A DNA stretch of 64,000 bases. Source: JAEYOM01 sp036260935 (GTDB lineage: Bacteria > Bacillota > Clostridia > Acetivibrionales > DTU013). Positions 42,562-50,543 of the stretch are shown piece by piece. The DNA lies in the NCBI GenBank assembly GCA_036260935.1, contig DATALQ010000001.1, forward strand, positions 81,253 to 145,252, written 5' to 3'. Position 1 is the stretch's first letter, and each line of letters begins with the position of its first letter. A program made the position numbers and the translations under genes. The notes beneath the pieces are model-generated. The model had not been told where the DNA came from and searched no databases. It saw only the letters and a program-made list of their open reading frames with translations.

Positions 42562-44283
42562 ATGGTCGATTTTTTGTATTATACGATCATTGCAATTCTG
42601 CTGCTTTCAGGCTTTGCAGCATATATATTGCATAAAAGGAAGCATATTACCGAAAGCATTAAACGAAGAATCAGTCTGCAGTGGGGCGAAAAGCCTGAGG
42701 ATAGTTATAAAACTGGAGAATTGAAGGCAATTGCCGGCTTCTACGTCAGTACCAGGGATGAAAGCGCAGCCTTTCATATTGACGATATCACGTGGAATGA
42801 TCTGGACATGGATGATATCTTCAAGAGGATCAATAATACGCAGACTTCGGCAGGTGAAGAATATCTGTATTATCTCCTGAGAAGCCCTGTTTTTGATAGA
42901 ACAGTTCTTGCAGAGAGGGAAAGACTGGTAGAATATTTTAGAAAAAACCCCATAGAACGTGAAAAGCTGCAGATGTTACTGGCAGGTCTCGGGAAGAGGC
43001 GATATGCAGCAGTATATGATTTTTTTCCGGATAACCCCGGATACATGCCGCGAACCGGCCGGTACGGACTGCTTGCCGCGGCTTTGCTGCTATCTCCGCT
43101 TGCGATGTTTATAAATATTACCATCGGATTTATTCTGATTTCAGCAATAAGCTTGATAAACATATTTATTTATTACAGGGTAAAAAGCGAAAGGGAGTCT
43201 TTGCTTGATCGTCTTACCTATATAGTAGAGCTTATTAAGTGCGCCAGGAGGATATCCAAAGCAGGTATCAGTCAGATCAATGAGTATTCGGAAAAACTTG
43301 GAGATTCGGCAGGACACTTCAGATCATTAGCTATAAATTCCTTCTATCAGTTATTTTATAATACCAACGATATGTTGCTCGAACCTTTAAAAGCCGTTTT
43401 TCTGCTCGATCTGATAGCGTTCAAGCGGCTGATAAATGTATTGAGCCATCATAAGGATCAAATACGGTACTTGTATCAAGTTGCAGGTTTTTTGGACAGT
43501 GTCATAGCAATAGCTTCGTTCAGGGATTCGCTTGATTTTTATACGGTTCCGTCACTGGAGGAATGTGGCAGTACAAAGCCTGCATATCTGCGATTCACCG
43601 ATGCTTTTCATCCGCTTGTCGGGAATCCGGTAGTGAATTCACTTGACGTCAAGAAACCTGTACTCGTAACGGGTTCAAATGCTTCGGGCAAGTCAACCTT
43701 TCTGAAAATGGCAGCAATAAACGCGATCTTTGCGCAAACCATATTTACATGTCTGGCAAGGGAGTATTGTTCGAGTTATTTCAAAGTATTTACATCCATG
43801 GCTCTGAGGGATGATGTAGCAAGCGGCAGGAGTTATTTTATAACAGAAATCAATTCTCTGAAAAGGATAATTGACAACGTAAAAGGGCCGTATCCCTTGC
43901 TATGTATGATAGACGAGGTATTGAGGGGTACGAATACAGTGGAGAGAATAGCTGCTTCGTCCGTTATCCTGGGCGGACTGGGCGAAAGTAACTGTATTAT
44001 TGTTGCTGCAACGCATGATATCGAACTGGCAGCAATATTGAAAGACAGATATGATAACTATCATTTCCTTGAAAGGTTCGAAGGGAACAGCATAATATTC
44101 GAATACAGGATTCACAATGGAAAATCAACTACGCGTAATGCGATAAAGCTGTTGAGCATCATGGGTTATCCGGAACAAATAGTCTGCAGCGCCGCTGATA
44201 TGGCCGATAACTTTATGCGGAAAGGAAGTTGGAACTATCATCCTTATAATGGGGAAAAGCAGACACGGACCGGCATCACATAA
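42562..44283 (+). CDS. Membrane-associated MutS-family ATPase
   Basis: 573 residues. Only the helical and ATPase parts of MutS are present: Walker A GSNASGKST at 371-379, Walker B with MIDEVLRGTNTVER, and the ATHDIELA switch. The mismatch-recognition N-terminal domains are missing. Instead there is a helix at 5-23 and a hairpin of two membrane helices at about 168-204, so the protein is membrane-bound. This group of membrane MutS-like proteins is widespread in Firmicutes and has no known role; mismatch repair is unlikely. GGAGGGTGAGG precedes the ATG. Confidence 0.85.
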   Translation: MVDFLYYTIIAILLLSGFAAYILHKRKHITESIKRRISLQWGEKPEDSYKTGELKAIAGFYVSTRDESAAFHIDDITWNDLDMDDIFKRINNTQTSAGEEYLYYLLRSPVFDRTVLAERERLVEYFRKNPIEREKLQMLLAGLGKRRYAAVYDFFPDNPGYMPRTGRYGLLAAALLLSPLAMFINITIGFILISAISLINIFIYYRVKSERESLLDRLTYIVELIKCARRISKAGISQINEYSEKLGDSAGHFRSLAINSFYQLFYNTNDMLLEPLKAVFLLDLIAFKRLINVLSHHKDQIRYLYQVAGFLDSVIAIASFRDSLDFYTVPSLEECGSTKPAYLRFTDAFHPLVGNPVVNSLDVKKPVLVTGSNASGKSTFLKMAAINAIFAQTIFTCLAREYCSSYFKVFTSMALRDDVASGRSYFITEINSLKRIIDNVKGPYPLLCMIDEVLRGTNTVERIAASSVILGGLGESNCIIVAATHDIELAAILKDRYDNYHFLERFEGNSIIFEYRIHNGKSTTRNAIKLLSIMGYPEQIVCSAADMADNFMRKGSWNYHPYNGEKQTRTGIT

Positions 44284-44309
44284 TTACATAAGACCGACGG
44301 AGGTGTTCT

Positions 44310-45239
44310 ATGATACATACGGTACTGGGCGATATAACCGAGGATAGACTCGGCGTGACGCTGATGCATGAGCATATCTCGTGGGATCCCGACGGGGCCT
44401 CAAGCAAAAGAGAGTATAATGCGGAGGAAGTGGCCGATGCCATGCTGCCCTACCTGACGGAGCTAAAGAGCTTCGGATGCAGCACGCTTGTAGAAGGTAC
44501 GCCTCCCGGAGCGGGCAGGGATATTGATATATTAAAAAGCTGCTCCGAAAAATCAGGACTTAACATAATTACGTGTGCAGGTGCCTGGGACGGCAGTGAT
44601 AAACCGGGTAAGTTCGTTGTCCCATCCGTTGTGATAGGTACTGCCGATGAAACCGCAGCCGACTGGAGTTCGGAGTTTACCCGCGGGATAGGGAATACAG
44701 GCGTAAAACCGGGCTTTATCAAGGTTGCACTGGGCGATACGGGAGAAATCACGGGCCTGCAGGAAAAGCTCCTGAGGGCGGCTGCAAAAACCAGTTTGAA
44801 GACAGGCGCGTGCATTCAGTGCCATACTTTTTCACCGGTATCCGCACAAAGAGCAGTCATGATCATTGAAGAGGAAAGCCTGCCGTATGACAGGTTCATC
44901 TGGATACATGCTGACGGCGCAAGGGATTTCAAAACGACAAAGGCGCTCGCGGACAAGGGTATATGGGTCGAATACGATTGCCTGGCCAGGATCCCCGATT
45001 ACAGCCGATATATGGATCTCATGAAAGCGACCTTGAATGCCGGAATCGCCGACAGACTTCTGCTTGCTCAGGATGCAGGCTGCTTCTATTACGGAGAAAA
45101 GAATGATGAAACTACGATATACCCATATTCAAGGCTCTTTAAGGAATTTCTCCCGATGTGCCTGAAGAATGGGATAACTGAAGAGGTTTTCGGCAAGCTG
45201 CTTGTAGAAAACCCCAAAAAGGTTCTTGAAATAAAGTGA
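44310..45239 (+). CDS. Phosphotriesterase-family amidohydrolase
   Basis: 309-residue barrel of the phosphotriesterase-related (PHP/PTE) family. The metal motif is in LMHEHISWD near residue 20, a candidate bridging region lies near PGFIKVALGDTG, HTF and WIHADG supply further His residues, and LLAQDAGCF holds the last Asp. Homologs act as lactonases or on phospho-sugar lactones; the natural substrate is unknown. It starts 26 bases after the MutS-like gene behind GGAGGTG, so the pair is probably cotranscribed. A partial copy lies upstream at 42048-42198. Confidence 0.87.
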   Translation: MIHTVLGDITEDRLGVTLMHEHISWDPDGASSKREYNAEEVADAMLPYLTELKSFGCSTLVEGTPPGAGRDIDILKSCSEKSGLNIITCAGAWDGSDKPGKFVVPSVVIGTADETAADWSSEFTRGIGNTGVKPGFIKVALGDTGEITGLQEKLLRAAAKTSLKTGACIQCHTFSPVSAQRAVMIIEEESLPYDRFIWIHADGARDFKTTKALADKGIWVEYDCLARIPDYSRYMDLMKATLNAGIADRLLLAQDAGCFYYGEKNDETTIYPYSRLFKEFLPMCLKNGITEEVFGKLLVENPKKVLEIK

Positions 45240-45284
45240 AGTAACTGAGGATTTGCAGAAGTCCATAGAGTTAATGGGAGCAGT

Positions 45285-45818
45285 ATGAAAAACATATCTA
45301 ATTTCATTACGGCCATCAGGATAGTATTATCTCCGGCTTTGCTTATAGTTCAGCCTTTGAGCCCGGCCTTCATGGCAGTATATATCATTTGCGGTATAAG
45401 CGATATGGCTGACGGGATTGTCGCCAGAAAGACAGGCACTGTAAGCCGGTTCGGTGCAAGACTCGACTCTGTTGCAGACCTTCTTATGATATGTGTGTTG
45501 CTTATTGTTCTTTTACCGTTCATAAAACCCCCAGCCGGGGTAATTGTCTGGGTCGCTTTTGTTTTTATCGTCAGGTGTGCTTCGATGTTCATAGTGTACA
45601 TACGATTTAAAACCTTTGCAGTCCTTCATACTTACGGTAATAAACTGACAGGGGCGATGCTGTTTCTTTTCCCGCTGTCGCTTCCCTATGTACATACGCC
45701 CGTATTGATGTATATAATGTGCGCTGCGGCAAGTATTTCGGCTGTCGAGGAGACTATAATACAATCAACGTCTCATGAACTTGATACCGACAGAAAAAGC
45801 CTGTTTATGAAATCCTGA
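45285..45818 (+). CDS. CDP-alcohol phosphatidyltransferase
   Basis: 177-residue membrane enzyme with the family motif D-x2-D-G-x2-A-R-x8-G-x3-D-x3-D, seen as DMADGIVARK then GARLDSVAD. It swaps CMP on a CDP-linked lipid for an alcohol such as glycerol phosphate or serine; which one is not readable. The hydrophobic profile shows about five or six helices. GGGAGCAG precedes the ATG. Its last 14 bases overlap the end of the convergent chemoreceptor gene. Confidence 0.88.
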   Translation: MKNISNFITAIRIVLSPALLIVQPLSPAFMAVYIICGISDMADGIVARKTGTVSRFGARLDSVADLLMICVLLIVLLPFIKPPAGVIVWVAFVFIVRCASMFIVYIRFKTFAVLHTYGNKLTGAMLFLFPLSLPYVHTPVLMYIMCAAASISAVEETIIQSTSHELDTDRKSLFMKS

Positions 45819-47502
45819 AGCTTTCTTTCAGGCTGTCCATCGTACCGGCCATTTCCAACAGGGTTTGCGAGCTTTCACTGATCCCTGCCGACAATTCCTT
45901 ATGAGTATCCACCATTGAGAAGATCTCCTGTGCGGCTGCCGCCATTTCACCCATGGAGCCCTTCATTTTCTCGATGTGTCCGATATACTCCCTGATATCG
46001 TGAGACATTCTGATTGTATCTGAAGTGACGCTGCTTATATGTACATGAGTCTTCGTCACGTTGTCCTGGATCTCGTTGAAGCGGGATATAGAATCATTGG
46101 TTATTGCCGCGCCTTCATATGAAACGTCCCTGCAGCGTTTTGCTATCTTCTTTACGGAATCTGTTCTCTCCTGTATTTCCTGTATTATTTTATTAACTTC
46201 ATTTACAGAGCCTGAGGAGCTCTCGGCAAGCCTCTTGATCTCCTGCGCTACTACTGCAAACCCTGATCCGGCGTCTCCGGCCCTTGCCGCTTCGATGGCT
46301 GCGTTAAGGGACAGCAGGGTGGTCTGCTCTGAGATTGCCCTGATGGAATTGGCGATCCTGTTGATCTCGCCGGATTTCTTATTCAGAGCTTCAACATGTG
46401 TGACTGTTTCATCGGAAATGGATTCCATTTCGTTAATTTTGGCTTCAAGCAGCCGGATGGAGTCGATACCGTTATTGACGCTGTTAAGCATTTTATCGCT
46501 GACGCTTGCTGTGCCGGCCGTTTTGTCCGAGATCCCTCCCAGGATTACAAGCAGGGCTTTTGTAGAACCGTCTATCCTGTCCAGTGTCTCCTCCTGGGCA
46601 AAGGATGTATCCGACATATTTTTTGTGAGTCTATATATCATTTCGGTACTCCTGTCTGCATCGCCGGAAAACTTGCCCAGCATGCCGCTTGAAGACTTCA
46701 GACCGTTTATGGAACTCGAAACTTCACTGAGGATGCTGCTTATATGTGACAGCATGTTATTGATGCTCTCGGCCATGCCTCTGAGTTCCGGACCTCCGCT
46801 GCCCGAATGCGGCACCCTGGCTGTAAAGTCGCCCCTGCCTGCCAATGTCACAGCACTGTTGATTTTCTTCACCATGCCTACTATACCTCGGGTGCCTATG
46901 AAGCTGAACAGGATCGCCAGGATCAGTCCAATTATGCCGGAAATAACGGCAGCTGCCTGAAGCTTGTACACGAAATTCAGATATGACGAGGTGGGGACTG
47001 CAACTGCGTAAACCCAATCCTTTTCGACGATATAACCGTACGATACCGACTGGCTTATCCCGTTTATTACTGCAACGGTCCTGCCGGATCTGGACTTTAA
47101 GGCCTCCTTCACAATGCTCTCAGGGAGTGCTGACTTACTTGTGCTCTTTTTGTTAACGTCACTGCGATTTATTTCATAGCCTGCCGAATCTACCAGATAG
47201 ATGCTTGCATTGAGCTTCAGCTTATTCAAACCGGCCTTCTCGGATGCAAGGATGTAGTCCAGCTTGCCGGAGAACTCCTTGGAGGTGTATGCGCCCGATA
47301 GCAGAGATATCTGGTCTATAACGAACCGGACCGAGTTGTCGAGCTGGCCGTCAATGATATCGTCAAGCGTGCCTTTTCCTATACTGTAGGTAGAAACTGC
47401 CGTAATTAGGATGGAAACGATGATTAAAGTTGCGAACAATATCATTATTCTGGACTGAAGCTTCAAGTTTTTCAGATGTTTTATGATTCCTGTCGTTTTC
47501 AT
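45805..47502 (-). CDS. Methyl-accepting chemotaxis protein
   Basis: 565-residue chemoreceptor. TM1 is at about 18-40, followed by an outside sensor region of about 145 residues (single-cache-like), TM2 at about 186-206, a HAMP linker, and a cytoplasmic signalling coiled coil whose tip contains EQTTLLSLNAAIEAARAGD and the following VVAQEIKRLAESS. There is no C-terminal pentapeptide for CheR. It begins 36 bases after pstA on the same strand and may be part of the pst transcript, raising the idea of phosphate-related sensing. The ligand is unknown. Confidence 0.9.
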   Translation of the reverse strand: MKTTGIIKHLKNLKLQSRIMILFATLIIVSILITAVSTYSIGKGTLDDIIDGQLDNSVRFVIDQISLLSGAYTSKEFSGKLDYILASEKAGLNKLKLNASIYLVDSAGYEINRSDVNKKSTSKSALPESIVKEALKSRSGRTVAVINGISQSVSYGYIVEKDWVYAVAVPTSSYLNFVYKLQAAAVISGIIGLILAILFSFIGTRGIVGMVKKINSAVTLAGRGDFTARVPHSGSGGPELRGMAESINNMLSHISSILSEVSSSINGLKSSSGMLGKFSGDADRSTEMIYRLTKNMSDTSFAQEETLDRIDGSTKALLVILGGISDKTAGTASVSDKMLNSVNNGIDSIRLLEAKINEMESISDETVTHVEALNKKSGEINRIANSIRAISEQTTLLSLNAAIEAARAGDAGSGFAVVAQEIKRLAESSSGSVNEVNKIIQEIQERTDSVKKIAKRCRDVSYEGAAITNDSISRFNEIQDNVTKTHVHISSVTSDTIRMSHDIREYIGHIEKMKGSMGEMAAAAQEIFSMVDTHKELSAGISESSQTLLEMAGTMDSLKESFRIS

Positions 47503-47538
47503 ATATCATAGTACCTCGCGTTTATTAATTACCGCGCT

Positions 47539-48441
47539 CTACTGCGCGGCTCCCCTGCCGGCGATTTTATTGCTGAATATCCTTCCTGCAAACCTTGCCG
47601 CGATATTGAAAATAAACACTGATATAAGCAAAACAGCCGATGCGCCGTCTGCTATCTGCCGTGCGTCGGGTACCAGGCCTTCGGAATTCACCTTGAAGAT
47701 ATAGACGGCAAGTGTTTCGGCCGGCCTGAAGGGACTTAACGGTGATTTATAGCTAAACGGGTTCATGTTTGAAAAGTCCAGCTGGGGGCTGCTCATTCCG
47801 GCTGTATACAGAAGCGCCGCAGCTTCGCCAAAGACTCTGCCCGATGTTACGATGATACCGGTTATAAGGCCCGGTAATGCCGAAGGTAGGAGTATTTTAA
47901 CAATTGTCTGCCAATGCGTCGCACCTAAAGCTAGACTAGCCTCCTTGACTGAAGAAGGCACGGCTCTGATCGCATCCTCGCTTATCCTGGCTATTACAGG
48001 CAGGTTCAATATGGATACTGTAAGCGCCCCTCCCAAAAGGGTAAATTTCCAGCCGGTCAATGTGACGAAGACCAGCATGCCGAATAGCCCTATAACAATA
48101 GAAGGGAGAGAGGCAAGCGCTTCTATACAGAATCTGATAGCGCCTGTCAAACGACTGGGCCTGGCGTACTCCGCCATATAAATGCCCGCAGACAGACCCG
48201 CCGGCACGGTTATCAGGATGGAGAGCAGCACAAGGTAGAGCGAATTGAAGAGCTGAGGTCCTATGCCCCCGCCTGCTTTCGAAAACGCCGGGGCTGAGGT
48301 TATGAAACGAAGGTTGAGTCTTTCACGTCCATTGTATAGTATATAACCGACAAACATAACCAGCAGGAGTATGACCAGCCCGGATATCATATAGAAAATC
48401 GCTGTGGCTATTTTATCGGTCGTTTTGGATTTAATTGTCAT
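47539..48441 (-). CDS. pstA: Phosphate ABC transporter permease PstA
   Basis: 300-residue permease with six helices. The ABC-contact loop is EDAIRAVPSSVKEASLALGATHWQTI, with the conserved EA...G motif. Paired with PstC it forms the phosphate channel. The ATG at 48441 overlaps the pstC stop by four bases (ATGA) with AAGGGAG before it; a much longer upstream extension of the frame is not real. pstB, which normally follows, is not here. Confidence 0.93.
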   Translation of the reverse strand: MTIKSKTTDKIATAIFYMISGLVILLLVMFVGYILYNGRERLNLRFITSAPAFSKAGGGIGPQLFNSLYLVLLSILITVPAGLSAGIYMAEYARPSRLTGAIRFCIEALASLPSIVIGLFGMLVFVTLTGWKFTLLGGALTVSILNLPVIARISEDAIRAVPSSVKEASLALGATHWQTIVKILLPSALPGLITGIIVTSGRVFGEAAALLYTAGMSSPQLDFSNMNPFSYKSPLSPFRPAETLAVYIFKVNSEGLVPDARQIADGASAVLLISVFIFNIAARFAGRIFSNKIAGRGAAQ

Positions 48442-49358
48442 TTTGAAAAACTCCCTTTTGAGCCGATTTTGTGGATCAGTATTATAAATATGAACGTGAT
48501 AAGTAACAACAGGAGCGCCATGGACCAGAGAGCATTGTTCCACAGCGTGCCCATGAAGGTATTGCCCATGTCCATCGTTATGATGCTGGTGAGGTTGGTG
48601 GTGGGATCCAGTATGGATTTCGGGAGTCTGATGGAATTACCTATAACCATCTGCACTGCAAGCGCTTCTCCGAATGCGCGTGCAAGGCCAAGAACTATAC
48701 CCGTCAGTATTCCCGGAGCTGCTGCAGGCAGGATCACTCTCCGTATGGTTTGCCAGCGAGTAGCGCCCAATGCATAGGATGCTTCCTTGATTTCAAAGGG
48801 GAGAGATCTGAGCGAATCTGCGGCAATACTGGTAATAGTGGGGAAGACCATTACCGCAAGTACCAGCGACCCTGCAAGAAGGCTGAAGCCAAACCCTCCG
48901 AAACTCTTTTTTATAAAAGGCACAAGTACGCACAGACCGACCCAGCCGTACACAACCGAAGGTATGCCGACAAATATCTCTATAGCCGGCTGAAGCAGCT
49001 TTTTGCCAAGGCTTGGGGATATCTCTGTCATGAAAATGGCGGTTGAGACCCCGAAGGGTGCGCTTATTGCGAGAGCGATAACTGATATTGAAATCGATCC
49101 GACTATGAATATCAGGGCTCCTATTGCTGGACCGCCTTGTGATACATCACGCTCCGGATTCCACTGTGTTGAAAACAGGAATTCGGCAGGTGAGCGATGA
49201 CTTGTGAAAAAGGTGGCCATTCCTTTTGACGCCAGGAAAAAAACAAGACATAAGGTCAGAAAGATCAGGAAAAACCCGAAAAATGTTACTGTATACCTTC
49301 CTGTCAGCTCGTGCTTAATATAATATAGATTTATTTTTTTTAAGGATTGCTTCAACAT
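48438..49358 (-). CDS. pstC: Phosphate ABC transporter permease PstC
   Basis: 306-residue permease homologous to PstA. The contact loop is ADSLRSLPFEIKEASYALGATRWQTI. Hydrophobic helices and the FSTQWNPERDVSQGG periplasmic segment are typical of PstC. The start at 49358 has GGAG nine bases upstream. It lies 117 bases after pstS, a gap that holds a hairpin likely to lower permease expression relative to the binding protein. Confidence 0.93.
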   Translation of the reverse strand: MLKQSLKKINLYYIKHELTGRYTVTFFGFFLIFLTLCLVFFLASKGMATFFTSHRSPAEFLFSTQWNPERDVSQGGPAIGALIFIVGSISISVIALAISAPFGVSTAIFMTEISPSLGKKLLQPAIEIFVGIPSVVYGWVGLCVLVPFIKKSFGGFGFSLLAGSLVLAVMVFPTITSIAADSLRSLPFEIKEASYALGATRWQTIRRVILPAAAPGILTGIVLGLARAFGEALAVQMVIGNSIRLPKSILDPTTNLTSIITMDMGNTFMGTLWNNALWSMALLLLLITFIFIILIHKIGSKGSFSK

Positions 49359-49420
49359 TAATACCAACTCCGGCTGCTAGATTATTTTTGCTGTAAGGCG
49401 TTGATCTATGAATGTAAAAG

Positions 49421-49453
49421 GGATCCGGAATATCGTCAATGATGCCCGGATCC
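49421..49453 (-). terminator. Hairpin between pstS and pstC
   Basis: GGATCCGG (49421-49428) and CCGGATCC (49446-49453) form a perfect stem. On the minus strand CCTTTTACATT follows. A partial terminator or mRNA-stabilising hairpin after pstS would give more PstS than permease. Confidence 0.65.
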
Positions 49454-49474
49454 TTATATATGAACACAGTTGAT

Positions 49475-50446
49475 TTACCTGGATACTTTCATATCCGAAT
49501 TCGGGATATAACCGAGCTCTGTTATTGCAGATTTGAATTCGCCGCCTGTTATATAGTCCAGAAATGCCTTGGCTGCTCCGGATGCCTCGCCTTTTGTGTA
49601 CATGTGTTCATAGGACCATATGGTATACTGTCCAGATATCACATTTTCGGCTTTAGGTTCGACACCATTGAACTTCAATGCTTTCACCGTATCGTCAATA
49701 TAGGGGAAAGCCAGGTAGGAGATGGAACCTTCGTTATCTGCAATAGCTTTCTTGATAGTACCTGACGAATCTTCAGTAAGTGCAACGCCTGATACTTCAT
49801 CATTACCTTTGAGCGCGTATTTCTTGAAGGTTGCCCTTGTGCCGGAGGATGCGGGCCTGTTGAGAACTACGACCTTCATATCGCTGCCGCCGACATCCTT
49901 CCAGTTTGTTATCTTTCCGGTAAATATGTCGATGAGCTGCTGTTCAGTAAGATTGTCTACTGTGACCTTGGGATTTACCACTGTTGCGAAACCGACTACG
50001 CATACCTTATGGTCGACAAGCCCGGTTGCCTGATCGGCAGGAAGCTTTTCCTCGGCGAATACATCGGAATTTCCAATATCAGCGCCGCCCTGCGCTACCT
50101 GAGTAAGACCTGTGCCGCTGCCGCCGCCCTGTACCTGTATCTTGGCATCAGGATTTTTGCTCATGAACATTTCAGCCGCTTTCTCCACTAGAGGCTGAAG
50201 TGCCGTTGATCCCAACGCTGTAACCGAACCTGAAACGCCTGTATTAGCAGCTGCCGGCTGGTCTGCAGTTTTATCCTGTGAAGCCGGAGCTGAAGCCTGG
50301 GTTGTCTGTACCGCATTGTCCTGGGCCTGTGAGGCTGCCTGGTTGTCCGAGGAAAATGTTGCTGCCTGTCCGCAAGCCGCAAGTGAAATTGGCAGGACCA
50401 GTGCAGCAATTATTGCTGCCGATTTAAGAAATGAGATTTTTTTCAT
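49475..50446 (-). CDS. pstS: Phosphate-binding lipoprotein PstS
   Basis: 323 residues. The lipoprotein signal ends LPISLAACG with Cys25. A Gln/Ala/Thr-rich tether of about 45 residues follows, then the PBP-like domain with GSTALQPL, GGGSGTGL, IGNSDV, NRPASSGTRATFKKY and a C-terminal strand that bind phosphate. It catches phosphate outside the membrane for PstC-PstA. It heads the minus-strand unit pstS-pstC-pstA and has GGAGG before the start. A run of 11-bp direct repeats just upstream points to PhoP control. Confidence 0.95.
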   Translation of the reverse strand: MKKISFLKSAAIIAALVLPISLAACGQAATFSSDNQAASQAQDNAVQTTQASAPASQDKTADQPAAANTGVSGSVTALGSTALQPLVEKAAEMFMSKNPDAKIQVQGGGSGTGLTQVAQGGADIGNSDVFAEEKLPADQATGLVDHKVCVVGFATVVNPKVTVDNLTEQQLIDIFTGKITNWKDVGGSDMKVVVLNRPASSGTRATFKKYALKGNDEVSGVALTEDSSGTIKKAIADNEGSISYLAFPYIDDTVKALKFNGVEPKAENVISGQYTIWSYEHMYTKGEASGAAKAFLDYITGGEFKSAITELGYIPNSDMKVSR

Positions 50447-50503
50447 AAATTTAACCTCCGAATTATTATTTTTACTTGTATGGTCTTAGTTTAAAATGAT
50501 TGG

Positions 50504-50541
50504 TTTAAGTTCAAATTAATCGGTTGTTAAGATACAGTTAA
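50504..50541 (-). promoter_or_regulatory. Pho-box-like direct repeats upstream of pstS
   Basis: On the minus strand, TTAAC, TTAAC, TTAAT and TTAAA occur at exact 11-base steps (starting at 50541, 50530, 50519 and 50508). PhoP of Gram-positive bacteria binds such TTAACA-like repeats spaced by 11 bases. The repeats sit about 60-95 bases before the pstS start. Confidence 0.75.
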
Positions 50542-50543
50542 AT

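Noticed and set aside
46061..46960. 299-codon open frame on the plus strand
   Set aside because: It is the antisense of the chemoreceptor gene, whose motifs on the minus strand are unmistakable; the Ser/Leu-rich product is a shadow.
47539..48543. Longer PstA start at 48543
   Set aside because: The extension overlaps pstC by over 100 bases and has no ribosome binding site, while ATG 48441 has AAGGGAG and the ATGA overlap.
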